52,824 bases of DNA, from NCBI GenBank assembly GCA_944332225.1, contig CALVJO010000006.1, positions 1-52,824 on the forward strand, written 5' to 3'. The notes below the pieces were generated by a model. That model had not been told where the DNA came from and searched no databases. It worked only from the letters and a program-made list of their open reading frames with translations. This DNA comes from an uncultured Bacilli bacterium (GTDB lineage Bacteria; Bacillota_I; Bacilli_A; RFN20; CAG-449). This document shows positions 26,501-34,444 of the stretch, one piece after another. Within the stretch, counting starts at the first letter, position 1, and each line of letters starts with the position of its first letter. The translations under genes were made by a program, and so were the position numbers.

Positions 26501-26746
26501 TCTACCATTATTCTTAACATCAGATAGATTATCAAATGCTGACTTATAATATTCTAAGTCACGATATCTTGCATCTGGATCTGGTTCAAGTATCTGAGTA
26601 GGTTGATTGAGGAAGGCAGAGATTGTTCCTGCATTTTCCATAGCAATCGAACTAGCAGTAGAAATGATAGCAAATAAAACTGTGGTTGCAGTTAAGCAGA
26701 TTTTACCTGTCAACAATAAACCTTTTAGATGTTTTGATTTTGACAT
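23510..26746 (-). CDS. Membrane-anchored GH3 glycoside hydrolase with permuted domain order
   Basis: A 1078-residue family-3 glycosidase whose domains run in reverse order. First comes an N-terminal membrane segment (about 10-35), then the GH3 C-terminal alpha/beta domain (from EGLTLLKN to YPFGYGLSYS). A fibronectin-III-like domain (VTNTGDVTAKEAVQLYLQKP) follows, then the GH3 TIM barrel (AVIDHNGGNG, NIHRSAYGGRNFEYYSEDP, YLKHCVLND). The barrel holds the likely nucleophile Asp in AAVTDTT. A second membrane helix closes the C-terminus. Reverse-order GH3 enzymes are known from rumen bacteria. The usual SDW nucleophile motif is VTDT here. Substrate is unknown. GGAGGAAATG supports the start. Confidence 0.87.
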   Translation of the reverse strand: MSKSKHLKGLLLTGKICLTATTVLFAIISTASSIAMENAGTISAFLNQPTQILEPDPDARYRDLEYYKSAFDNLSDVKNNGRVYAETVVDEGLTLLKNSNKEGNPVLPLGEGASVSLFSTSSVQPILSGTGSGGGGTENVSLIDGIEDAGLTVNRDLYTWYEENFGTYGRQWPAGASGVGKFATIGDAPWDVLPEAKNQRANAAVFVLSRTGGEGMDLTAYEDDNNFNVFGSNYTVDYKDGNYLKLSDTERDILTNLCAQRDNGVFDSVIVIMNSANPVQCDFVDEIGIDGLIWAGSWGSQGAYAIGEVLSGAISPSGKLSDTFWKYHYLNPVLANYGTLVNGAESPLVNQWRQTSASTFQNAVNAGTDTDTDSIENIVYQEGIYMGYRYTETRYEDFVMKKGNAGNFDYNQAVAYPFGYGLSYSTFEYSNFNVVPGTEEIDHKLYDKYTITVDVTNTGDVTAKEAVQLYLQKPYIEGGIEKASVELVDFGKTPLLESGQTATITMEVSGKDLASYDSYDAKTYVVDEGTYYFTVAKDSHEAINNILADKGYTTQDGMTEAGDPEMVYSFDKEEDKTTYSTSLATGNQITNKFDNADLNIYDNANEANHVDYISRSDWTGTVKYGLNADNTRTYDREVVIPTQQMKDDLEKSWGGVTSCGAQPTLIPEEAKTSDRGYPTFGSTSTSYTLAMLRAKADEDEDPTNDEWIDYNDPMWDDLLDQMTWDDLVSLLSDGERKNVAMGSVSKPAVIDHNGGNGPNQGYSIGGANEQGLATRKNDSLKNESPVVYPCNGIVASTFNKELAYYYGCQWGEDMLWAGMAGLYGMGMNIHRSAYGGRNFEYYSEDPLLMGVIAGETVRGMATRGAYVYLKHCVLNDQETYRCGGFTWANEQTIREIYLKPYEIAISEYGAQGVMGSLNSIGMMSSGTQGFFNTVLRDEFGMTGAAVTDTTSAMGGNFAVSVFTGNDLPDGRISDGAFDFAAPTSEGGTGEYGEFAWAMRESAHRILYTVVHSNAMNGIAATDKIYKITPDWIKAVNAIQISFGVLLGLSAAEVLVCIFLINKDNLKKIFVHHDDEEAN

Positions 26747-27216
26747 ACTTCATTTCCTCCTTCATTTTCAGTTTGTTTAATTTGTTTAGATTGTCTTAAA
26801 AAGACAGAAGCGATGCTAACGCCTAAAATAAGTAAGAATAAGATGATGCTGCATAGATAGCCATAGTAAGTTGTAACTATAGCTTGCATTGTGATTCCAC
26901 CAAAGAATTGGGTTGTAAAATACCAATAACCATCTTTAATGAATAGCATAAAAGCAGCAAGTTCAAGGACGCCTAAAGCAACAGGTGCCAATGACTCTGT
27001 CCATTTTGTTAAGGATAATCCTACTCCTAGGATAATAGCAAAAACGGAACAGATGACGGCAGGTTGGCTAAAGTATTGAGCGTAATCCATTGTAGAAAAA
27101 GCTACAGAATAGATGATTACTTCAATGACAGACAATAAAACTCCACCCATTGTGAAGTAAAAGCCTATCCCGCGTCGTTTAAAGAAATTTTTAATTCCTA
27201 AGATAACGTTTTGCAT
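26725..27216 (-). CDS. Four-helix membrane protein of the GH3 operon
   Basis: A 163-residue integral membrane protein with four hydrophobic helices and a short basic N-terminus and charged C-terminus. I do not recognise a named family. AAGGAG precedes the start. It is the first gene of the operon and overlaps the GH3 gene by 22 bases, so the two proteins are translationally coupled and may form a membrane unit, but no transport motif is visible. Confidence 0.7.
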   Translation of the reverse strand: MQNVILGIKNFFKRRGIGFYFTMGGVLLSVIEVIIYSVAFSTMDYAQYFSQPAVICSVFAIILGVGLSLTKWTESLAPVALGVLELAAFMLFIKDGYWYFTTQFFGGITMQAIVTTYYGYLCSIILFLLILGVSIASVFLRQSKQIKQTENEGGNEVCQNQNI

Positions 27217-27264
27217 GATAAGTTATCTCCTTTCAATAACAAAATTAATCACTATTAGTAATAT

Positions 27265-27278
27265 TGCAAGCGGTTACA
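27265..27278 (-). promoter_or_regulatory. cre-like operator upstream of the GH3 operon
   Basis: On the minus strand TGTAACCGCTTGCA matches the cre consensus TGWAARCGYTWNCW except at one position (C for R). It lies about 50 bases before the first start codon of the operon, in the expected position for carbon-catabolite or LacI-type repression. I saw no convincing -35/-10 pair around it. The remainder of the gap 27217-27451 holds nothing else I can support. Confidence 0.5.
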
Positions 27279-27451
27279 CATAATACCAATATAAGTAAGA
27301 CATAACTGCAATAATTTTTCAAAAGATGTGCATTATGCTATAAAATAAAAGGCTAAATTTGCAATCTTAAGACTAAATTATGGCTATTCATGAAGTGAAA
27401 ACTAAAGAAAATATTTGCAATGTAAAAGATAGATATTTTTCATATTCAAAT

Positions 27452-27485
27452 AAAAAAAGACCCCTAGAAATTAATCTAGAGGTCT
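27452..27485 (-). terminator. Rho-independent terminator after the 27499-30476 locus
   Basis: On the minus strand AGACCTCTAGA pairs with TCTAGGGGTCT (11 bp, one U-G wobble) around a six-base loop, followed by seven T. It lies just past the stop of the frame-shifted domain copy. Confidence 0.85.
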
Positions 27486-27498
27486 AAGTTTTTATCTC

Positions 27499-28065
27499 CT
27501 AAATTGAGGTAAAATCTTGCTTTTGATAAGATTCATTCTTAGTTAGTTTTTTTATCTCCGCGACGATTCTAATAAGCTCTTTACATCTTCTAAATAATAA
27601 TTCAGATCTTATTTTTACTGTGAACGGAACATCTTTATAAGATGGTTTCTCCGCTAAAGAGAATTGATTATAGCGTTCAAACGGTAAGGTTGGATCGTTT
27701 GGATCGAGAGCAAGATGCAATCTGACAATCTTTCCAGAAATTGAAAGCTTAGCCACGATTTCGCCATCTTTAGTGAACTCTTCATTCTTGAATGTCATAT
27801 TAGCTTCTAATCCAAATGACAATAATAGATTCTTTAAATCAGAATAATAGAGTCGGCTGCGAGGAGAAATATCATTAAACTTTTCAGTAAATGGAACCCT
27901 AACTATCGATGAATCATCATTATTGATTGGGGTTTCACTTTCTTCGTCATTATCATCAGGATCATCATCGAAATCATCTTCGATTGTAGCTTGATCCTCT
28001 AAAGATTCTGCTTCATCGTTATCATTAACAAACGGTGAGTAGACAACATCTTCTACATCAAAAGT
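27499..28065 (-). CDS. Frame-shifted second copy of the unknown domain (C-terminal part of the 28053-30476 protein)
   Basis: An open frame of 188 codons in the -1 frame relative to the gene at 28053-30476, entered at the A9 run. It starts KTFDVEDVVYSPF, continues through a highly acidic linker (DDFDDDPDDNDEESE) and ends in a domain (VAKLSISGKIVRLHLALD, FSLAEKPSYKDVPFTVKIRS) that closely matches the upstream protein (VAKMTISGKTLRLHLALD, FSLGEKHAFKDVPFTVKVKS). There is no ATG, GTG or TTG in frame before a TTG at 27822, so it is unlikely to start on its own at full length. A gene caller would give only 107 residues (27499-27822). The copy lacks the last 130 residues of the upstream domain. Confidence 0.7.
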   Translation of the reverse strand, partial: TFDVEDVVYSPFVNDNDEAESLEDQATIEDDFDDDPDDNDEESETPINNDDSSIVRVPFTEKFNDISPRSRLYYSDLKNLLLSFGLEANMTFKNEEFTKDGEIVAKLSISGKIVRLHLALDPNDPTLPFERYNQFSLAEKPSYKDVPFTVKIRSELLFRRCKELIRIVAEIKKLTKNESYQKQDFTSI

Positions 28066-30476
28066 TTTTTTTTATAGAAGAACACTTTTCCGTGAGTTGC
28101 TAAGACGGCAACCGCGACATTTAAATCGATATCATCACAGATGACGGTGATAGGTTCGCTCACCGCTTCATGCATCTTAACGAAGATTCTTTGAGTTGAT
28201 AGAGGAATCTCGTTGCAGGCTTTTAATGAATCGATTGAGATAGTCTTATCTGCGACATATTTTAATGCGGTCTCAATATAGACGTTTTGACTCTCGCCAT
28301 CTTCATGGTTAAGTCCATCATCAAATTCAACTGCAGGAATTAACGAGCAAATCATATTAACCGAAGGTAATTTGTTTCCATCAAATCTAGCTGCGTAGAA
28401 TTCATCAGCCGAATCAGTCATATGCTCGGTGATACCTAATTTTTCAAAAATTGCATCTCCGTCGATTTCAATATCTTTTGTGAAATCATAAACTTCATAA
28501 TTTTTCTTGAATCTAAATTTACGATCTTGACATAAAATCTTAATTAAATCGCAAGCTCTTCTACATCCGAGGTCTGATTTAACTTTGACGGTAAATGGAA
28601 CATCCTTGAAGGCATGTTTTTCACCTAAAGAGAATTGATGGTATTTAGTGACTTCAAATCTCTCGTCTTCAACATCTAAGGCAAGGTGTAATCTTAATGT
28701 CTTACCAGAGATAGTCATCTTTGCGACTAATCCACGTTTTCTAAAGGTTTCATTTTTATTAGTTAAACGAGATGTAACGCCGTATTGTAATAAAGTATTT
28801 TTAAGAGTTGAATAATATTCTTTAGTCTTAGTTGGTAAGAATTTTAACTTATTAATATAAGTACGTTTTGCAATTGTTCTAAAGACTTGAGTTTCTTCTC
28901 CTTCGCTTACTGGAACAACAACTGGTTCAACTTTAGTTTCTTCAACAGTTTCAACTACAGGTTCTTCTTCTAAGGCAATTGTAGTTTCTTCAACTGTTTC
29001 TTCCTTAGCTTCTTCTTGAGGCTCTTCGGTAGCTTCTTCCGCTACTGTCTCTTCAACAGGTGCCTCTTCGCTTAATTGAGGTTCTGCCTCTTCTTTCGCT
29101 ACAGCAGGTTCTTCGTAAACTGTTTCTTCTACAATCTCCTCAGCGATTGGTTCAGCTTCAGTTTCAGGAACATAAGGAATATCCTCAGCTAATAAACCTT
29201 CATAAACTTTTTTAGCTCTGTAAGCTAAGATGAAAAGTAAGATAAGGAATGCGATTCCGATAACTAACACTTTATATAAAGCATAGAAACCAACTAAAGG
29301 GATGGTGACGAATACTCCGCCGAACAAGCAGATTTCTAAGCAGATATCTAAAGTGTTAACCTTAGTTTCAACCATTTGCTTCTTGAATAAAGAAATGATG
29401 ATAGTAACTGCTAATAGAACTAAGATAATTGCAGTAATTACTAAGATTGTTAAGTTAACTGCGCCTTCAGTGATATTATTAATTCCGCAATAATCGACAT
29501 AGAAGAAACCATATGTAGCGATTGCTGCGATTAATACTACAGTTGGTAAAGATAATTTCTTTGCCATCTCAGAGAAATAATAAGAAGATGGGCGATCAGT
29601 TTTAAGCTTTTGTTTTGGCGCGCCTAAAGCTCTAAAGTAGGTGATAGCTAATAATCCAAATAAAATCATTAACCATACCGCGATTAAAGTCATGATAATG
29701 TATCTATTATATTTGTTTTCATAATAAGAAAGAGATATGCAGGAAGCAAATCCGATTACTACATAGATACAGAAGTGAACGATGTAATCGATAGCGTTTA
29801 ACTTTCTTAACGATTTAAAGATAGATAAAGCTAAAATGATAAGCAATATGATCATTGGAACTAAACCAACTATCATAATTTGCTCAGCTGGAGCAAAATC
29901 TGCAAATGCAGGAATTGCTTCCTCTAATAAGAAGATTCCATTCGCGTAGTAAGCAACGATTCCGAATACTAATCCTAAAACTAATCCGCTGATGATGAAT
30001 AACAATGGATTGAATGCTTTATAAAGATTTACAAAATAAGTTCCAAGTCCTGTAGATTCTTCATTTGTCTCGGTAATCTTCAACGCGCGGACAACTAAAA
30101 GAATTAATCCAAGAACCGCTAAGATAGTCCAAACAATAACTCGGACTGATGTGTTTTGGTCGTAACCGACCGAAAGACCAAAGCAAGCCAAGCTTATCCC
30201 TAAGAAAGTAACTAAGGAAACATCAGCTTTTGTAGAATACTTTTTGGTCAATCCTGGTAAGGAGAATAATAGGAATAATGCCGTGACAAACAATAAGAAA
30301 ATGTTCATTCCCATATTAAATGGTTCAACATAATCTGTTGGGAGAATTACATCAAAAAATCCTAATTGAACGGATAAAAAGCATCCTATTCCAAATAGGG
30401 CTCCCATGGCAAGGGCAAAGATTCCATCGATTTTTCCAAAAAAATCTTTAAAAAAGTTTGTTTGTTCTTTTTTCAT
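28053..30476 (-). CDS. Polytopic membrane protein with acidic linker and cytoplasmic domain of unknown function
   Basis: An 807-residue protein. Residues 1-440 contain about twelve membrane helices. Roughly 100 residues follow that are mostly Glu, Val, Ala, Thr and Pro (EEIVEETVYEEP type). Then comes a soluble domain of about 260 residues with the core motif VAKMTISGKTLRLHLALD and KHAFKDVPFTVKVKSD. I recall similar domains in many uncharacterised Firmicutes proteins, without known function. The reading frame ends three codons after an A9 run. Its ribosome site AAAGGGG can pair with an upstream ACCCCTTT (30547-30554). Confidence 0.75.
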   Translation of the reverse strand: MKKEQTNFFKDFFGKIDGIFALAMGALFGIGCFLSVQLGFFDVILPTDYVEPFNMGMNIFLLFVTALFLLFSLPGLTKKYSTKADVSLVTFLGISLACFGLSVGYDQNTSVRVIVWTILAVLGLILLVVRALKITETNEESTGLGTYFVNLYKAFNPLLFIISGLVLGLVFGIVAYYANGIFLLEEAIPAFADFAPAEQIMIVGLVPMIILLIILALSIFKSLRKLNAIDYIVHFCIYVVIGFASCISLSYYENKYNRYIIMTLIAVWLMILFGLLAITYFRALGAPKQKLKTDRPSSYYFSEMAKKLSLPTVVLIAAIATYGFFYVDYCGINNITEGAVNLTILVITAIILVLLAVTIIISLFKKQMVETKVNTLDICLEICLFGGVFVTIPLVGFYALYKVLVIGIAFLILLFILAYRAKKVYEGLLAEDIPYVPETEAEPIAEEIVEETVYEEPAVAKEEAEPQLSEEAPVEETVAEEATEEPQEEAKEETVEETTIALEEEPVVETVEETKVEPVVVPVSEGEETQVFRTIAKRTYINKLKFLPTKTKEYYSTLKNTLLQYGVTSRLTNKNETFRKRGLVAKMTISGKTLRLHLALDVEDERFEVTKYHQFSLGEKHAFKDVPFTVKVKSDLGCRRACDLIKILCQDRKFRFKKNYEVYDFTKDIEIDGDAIFEKLGITEHMTDSADEFYAARFDGNKLPSVNMICSLIPAVEFDDGLNHEDGESQNVYIETALKYVADKTISIDSLKACNEIPLSTQRIFVKMHEAVSEPITVICDDIDLNVAVAVLATHGKVFFYKKKLLM
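28065..28073 (-). other. A9 slippery run joining two reading frames
   Basis: Nine A in a row on the minus strand (codons AAA AAA AAA in the upstream gene) followed by CTT TTG ATG TAG. A -1 shift, or one extra A, joins the upstream frame to a 188-codon frame carrying a second copy of the same domain. The run contains A AAA AAA, a legal -1 slippery heptamer, and nine A is long enough for polymerase slippage. A sequencing or assembly miscount is the plain alternative. Confidence 0.75.
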
Positions 30477-30620
30477 AAAAGAAAACCCCTTTCATTTATC
30501 CCATTTTAATATTAAAAACTTATAAATGACAATATCTTTTTCTAAAAAAGGGGTAAAACGTATCTAAAAAACAGCAATTTTGGCAAAAATGTTTCCTAAT
30601 ATTTCGCTATATTGAAAAAA

Positions 30621-31796
30621 TTATTCATATTTTTCAAGGATATAAAGAGGCTTTAAAACGGTATTTAAATTAACGTAATACGGTTTTTCAGTTTTAGAAG
30701 CTACATTAACAGGGCTATCTTCATCTCTTAAATTTTCTATTTTTATTAAAAATGGTTCTCTATCATATGGAATAACTCTAACGATTTCATTATTTTTAAA
30801 ATCGTTCTTTCTAACGATTTTAATAGTTTTTGAAACTTGATCTACTTCATCTATATATCCAAGATAAGAATGATTTACATCTCTAGATACTCTTAAATCT
30901 ATAATATCATCGGAAGTAAAATTATTTTTTAAGTACCCTAATGATAACGGTCTATTTTCAATTTCTAATAACGCCTTTAAAAGTTCTTTTTTAGAATTCT
31001 CATCATACTTATTTTCTTTAATTAATCGTAATGCTTTAGAGTAAATTAAACCTATCTTAGCTACATAGTATTCTGATTTCATTCTTCCTTCCACCTTAAA
31101 AGATTGACAGTATGAAGCTAATTTATCGATGATTTCAATTCCCATCAAATCTTTTACTCCTAAGACAAAAGGATCCTTTTTATCTATATCATTAGAAAGA
31201 TAATATTTCCATCTACATGAATGCGCGCATAATCCGTCATTTGCCCCGCGAAGACATAAATGATCGCTAAGGGAACATCTTCCAGAGATCGATGAGCACA
31301 TTCCTCCATGAATAAATACTTCTATATCACAAATATTTTCTTTGCTAAGAGATATTATGTTATCTAAGGTGCATTCTCTAGCTAAGACGATTCTCTTTAC
31401 TCCGAGGGAGGCAAAGAACTTCATCGCTTCTTTATTCATGCATGATACTTGAGTTGAAAGATGGACTTCTAGTTTCAAGCCTAGTTCCTTAATTTTTTGA
31501 ATTAAGAATAAAGATGATACGATAACTCCATCAACATTTCTTTTTTCTAATTCTCTAAGATAATCTACAATTTGATTTCCTAGATTATTCTTTATTACCA
31601 CATTAACAGTAACATAGACTTTCTTATTATAGGAATGAGCAAACTTAACTCCTTCTTCAATCTCATCTAGGGTAAAATTATCTGCTTTATTACGAAGTGA
31701 AAAGTTTTTTCCACCTAGATAGACTTCATCTCCTCCATAGAGAACAGCAAACTTTAATTTTAATAAATTTCCAGCAGGTAATAATAATTTACTCAT
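30621..31796 (-). CDS. U32-family protein, TrhP2/YrrO-like
   Basis: A 391-residue member of the U32 'peptidase' family. Despite that name, characterised members act in RNA hydroxylation: TrhP/YrrN-YrrO for 5-hydroxyuridine at tRNA position 34 and RlhA for 23S rRNA. The U32 core reads VFIHGGMCSSISGRC, then a Cys-rich run with LCLRGANDG and CAHSCRW, then FKVEGRMKS. The conserved cysteines suit an iron-sulfur cluster. Its ATG overlaps the stop of the 253-residue gene upstream (ATGA), which looks like its smaller partner. The pairing parallels yrrN-yrrO of Bacillus subtilis. Confidence 0.8.
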   Translation of the reverse strand: MSKLLLPAGNLLKLKFAVLYGGDEVYLGGKNFSLRNKADNFTLDEIEEGVKFAHSYNKKVYVTVNVVIKNNLGNQIVDYLRELEKRNVDGVIVSSLFLIQKIKELGLKLEVHLSTQVSCMNKEAMKFFASLGVKRIVLARECTLDNIISLSKENICDIEVFIHGGMCSSISGRCSLSDHLCLRGANDGLCAHSCRWKYYLSNDIDKKDPFVLGVKDLMGIEIIDKLASYCQSFKVEGRMKSEYYVAKIGLIYSKALRLIKENKYDENSKKELLKALLEIENRPLSLGYLKNNFTSDDIIDLRVSRDVNHSYLGYIDEVDQVSKTIKIVRKNDFKNNEIVRVIPYDREPFLIKIENLRDEDSPVNVASKTEKPYYVNLNTVLKPLYILEKYE

Positions 31797-32554
31797 AGTC
31801 CCTCTTTAATCTTTTTTACGATATCTTTATCATCATCTAAATACGAATCAATAATTAGATATTTTATTTTATCTTGATTTTCCTTAATAAAAGGCAAATT
31901 AAACACTAGTTTAGATGAATATAAAGCGAATTGATCATCTTCATAATAGATTAATTCTTCCTCTCTAGATTCTTCTTTAAGGGAATTAAAATCAAAATGA
32001 TTAATATTTAAAGAAGGATTTAATTCTAAATTAGCTTTAGACAACTTTCTTTTAGAAACAAATAATTGAGGATAATAATAACCTAAGATCCCTAATGGTC
32101 CATAAGAAGATAAAATATCTTCCATAGTTATCTCATCTAAATAAGATAAAATCACATTATCTATTTTAAAAGAAAATAAAGTTGATACTTCCTCTTTAGA
32201 ACGAAGTAAAGTTGGAGAGAAATATATCATCTTATCTAAACAGTTATACTCTCTAGCCTTATTTAGATAATAAAAATCAGAAAAAATAATCTTATACTTA
32301 CTTTTCATAAGAGAAGCAATCACCAAAGTAAGATACACTTCATCTTTAGATAAGACCATCTTATCTAAGAGAAGATAAATATCTTTATTAAACTTTTTTT
32401 CAATTTTATAAACAAGCTCAAAATCTATTTGATACTTTTCTTTATCAGTTAGGTATTTGATAGGTACGATGATTCCATCACAGTAGAGAAGATTAGAATC
32501 TTTAACTTCCTTACTTCTTAAATCATCATATTTAAAATAATATAGTATTTCCAT
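31793..32554 (-). CDS. Small U32-related protein, possible TrhP1/YrrN-like partner
   Basis: A 253-residue protein with alternating strands and helices typical of a TIM barrel (LYCDGIIVPIKYL, DIYLLLDKMVLS, KIIFSDFYYLNKAREY, IYFSPTLLRS). It lacks the Cys motif of full U32 proteins. It lies directly upstream of the U32 gene, as yrrN does to yrrO, and its start overlaps the stop of the ABC exporter gene (TAATG). Assignment as the shorter tRNA-hydroxylation partner rests mainly on this pairing and fold impression. Confidence 0.55.
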   Translation of the reverse strand: MEILYYFKYDDLRSKEVKDSNLLYCDGIIVPIKYLTDKEKYQIDFELVYKIEKKFNKDIYLLLDKMVLSKDEVYLTLVIASLMKSKYKIIFSDFYYLNKAREYNCLDKMIYFSPTLLRSKEEVSTLFSFKIDNVILSYLDEITMEDILSSYGPLGILGYYYPQLFVSKRKLSKANLELNPSLNINHFDFNSLKEESREEELIYYEDDQFALYSSKLVFNLPFIKENQDKIKYLIIDSYLDDDKDIVKKIKEGL

Positions 32555-34443
32555 TATTCAAGTTCAAAGGCTCCGGTGTAGAGCTGATAGTAGACTCCTT
32601 TCTTAGCAATTAAATCATCATGATCGCCGCGTTCAATAATTCTTCCATGATCTAAAACGATAATCGCATTAGAATTTTGAATGGTAGAAAGTCTATGAGC
32701 GATCACGAAGACTGTTCTTCCTTTCATTAGTTCATCCATTCCTTCTTGGACTAATGATTCAGTATAAGTATCAATCGATGAAGTCGCCTCATCTAAGATT
32801 AATACCGGAGGATTATATAATGCCGCGCGCGCGATGCTCAATAATTGTCTTTGACCTTGGGATAAATTTCCTCCGTCTCCAGTTATATATGTATCGTAAC
32901 CATTTTCAAGAAGTGATATAAATTGATCAGCACGGGCTAATTTTGCTGCCTTAATGACATCGTCATCGCTAGAATCCATCTTTCCATAACGGATATTATC
33001 CTTGATGGTACCAGAGAACAAGTGAGTATCTTGAAGCACCATGCCTAAAGAATGTCTTAAATCATCTTTTTTAATATCTTTTATATTGATTCCGTCATAA
33101 GTGATAATTCCTTCTTCAATATCATAGAAGCGATTGATTAAATTAGTAATTGTAGTTTTTCCTGCACCTGTTGCCCCTACGAAAGCTAATTTTTGACCTG
33201 GCTTTGCATATAAAGATATATCGTGTAATACCTCTTTATCTTTAGAATAGCCAAAATTAACATTAAAGAAGCGAACATCTCCTTTTAATTTAATTAACTT
33301 AACTTGGTTATTTTCATCAATATATTTCCAAGCCCATTGATTGGTAGCTTCATTTTTTTCAATCAAATTACCGTCTTCATCTTCAATAACATTGACTAAA
33401 GTAACCTTGCCATCATCTATTTCCTTCTCTTGATCTAATAAATCAAAGATTCGTTTTGCTCCGGCAAGAGCCATGAATATATAGTTAATTTGATTAGATA
33501 CTTGACCTATTGGATTAGTAAATTGACGGTTATAAAGCAAGAAAGCCGCGAAAGCTCCAGTTGTGAATCCACCTACATTATTGAAGGCTAATAAAGAACC
33601 GATAACCGCGGTTATTGCAAAGTTTACATATCCTAAATTATGTATTATCGGCATTAAAGATATCGAATATTTGTTAGCTTTATAGTTAGACTCTCTCATT
33701 CTATCATTTAAAACATCGAATCCTTTTTTTACTTCATCTTCATGATTAAAGACTTTAATCACTCTTTGTCCTTCAATCATCTCTTCGATATAACCATTGA
33801 TTTTAGATAAGACTATCTGGTTATCTAAAAAGTATCCTGAAGATTTACTTCCGATGATTTTAATAGCTATTAACATCAAGCTTACTGAAAATACAGTTAC
33901 TAAAGTTAATATCCAAGATGTCATAATCATCAAGATAAAAACTGTCACTATAGTAACTAATGAAGCGAAAATTTGAGGGATAGATTGAGAAATCATCTGC
34001 CTTAAAGAATCAGTATCATTGGTATAAGTTGACATGACTTCACCAATAGTCTTGTTATCAAAATAATTTAAAGGTAAAGTTTCCATCTTTTTAAACATGT
34101 CATCTCTTAACTTTTTTAAAGTATCTTGAGTTACAAAGACTAAGATAAATTGATATAGATAAGATGTGATAATCGAGACTAAAAATAAGCTACCCATCAA
34201 AATAGTAAACGTGATTAAAGGTCCGATTTCTGAAGGATTCTCGATTAAAGGAGGCAACACTTTATCAATCAAATCTCTTAAAAGCGACATCGCATAAACT
34301 TGTGAGATGCTAGAAGCTAGTAAAAGAATGACGATAATAACTATCTTATAAGTATTAATCTTCCAAACATAAGAAAGAATCCTTTTTAAGATTCTAAAAG
34401 GATGATCGATTTTAACTCGATAATTGATTCTTCTTTGAGCCAT
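32554..34443 (-). CDS. Heterodimeric ABC exporter, canonical half
   Basis: A 629-residue half-exporter with six membrane helices and an ATPase. Walker A is GATGAGKTT, the signature LSQGQRQLLSIARA, and Walker B VLILDEATSSID with the catalytic Glu and switch HRLSTI. An extra insertion of about 35 residues (EDEDGNLIEKNEATNQ region) sits before the ATPase domain. The ATG at 34443 was chosen because AAAGGAGG stands before it; a longer 646-residue reading starts inside the upstream gene. It is paired with the half encoded at 34445-36241, which has a degenerate ATP site, as in BmrC/BmrD and LmrC/D-type exporters. Substrate unknown. Confidence 0.88.
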   Translation of the reverse strand: MAQRRINYRVKIDHPFRILKRILSYVWKINTYKIVIIVILLLASSISQVYAMSLLRDLIDKVLPPLIENPSEIGPLITFTILMGSLFLVSIITSYLYQFILVFVTQDTLKKLRDDMFKKMETLPLNYFDNKTIGEVMSTYTNDTDSLRQMISQSIPQIFASLVTIVTVFILMIMTSWILTLVTVFSVSLMLIAIKIIGSKSSGYFLDNQIVLSKINGYIEEMIEGQRVIKVFNHEDEVKKGFDVLNDRMRESNYKANKYSISLMPIIHNLGYVNFAITAVIGSLLAFNNVGGFTTGAFAAFLLYNRQFTNPIGQVSNQINYIFMALAGAKRIFDLLDQEKEIDDGKVTLVNVIEDEDGNLIEKNEATNQWAWKYIDENNQVKLIKLKGDVRFFNVNFGYSKDKEVLHDISLYAKPGQKLAFVGATGAGKTTITNLINRFYDIEEGIITYDGINIKDIKKDDLRHSLGMVLQDTHLFSGTIKDNIRYGKMDSSDDDVIKAAKLARADQFISLLENGYDTYITGDGGNLSQGQRQLLSIARAALYNPPVLILDEATSSIDTYTESLVQEGMDELMKGRTVFVIAHRLSTIQNSNAIIVLDHGRIIERGDHDDLIAKKGVYYQLYTGAFELE

Positions 34444-34444
34444 A

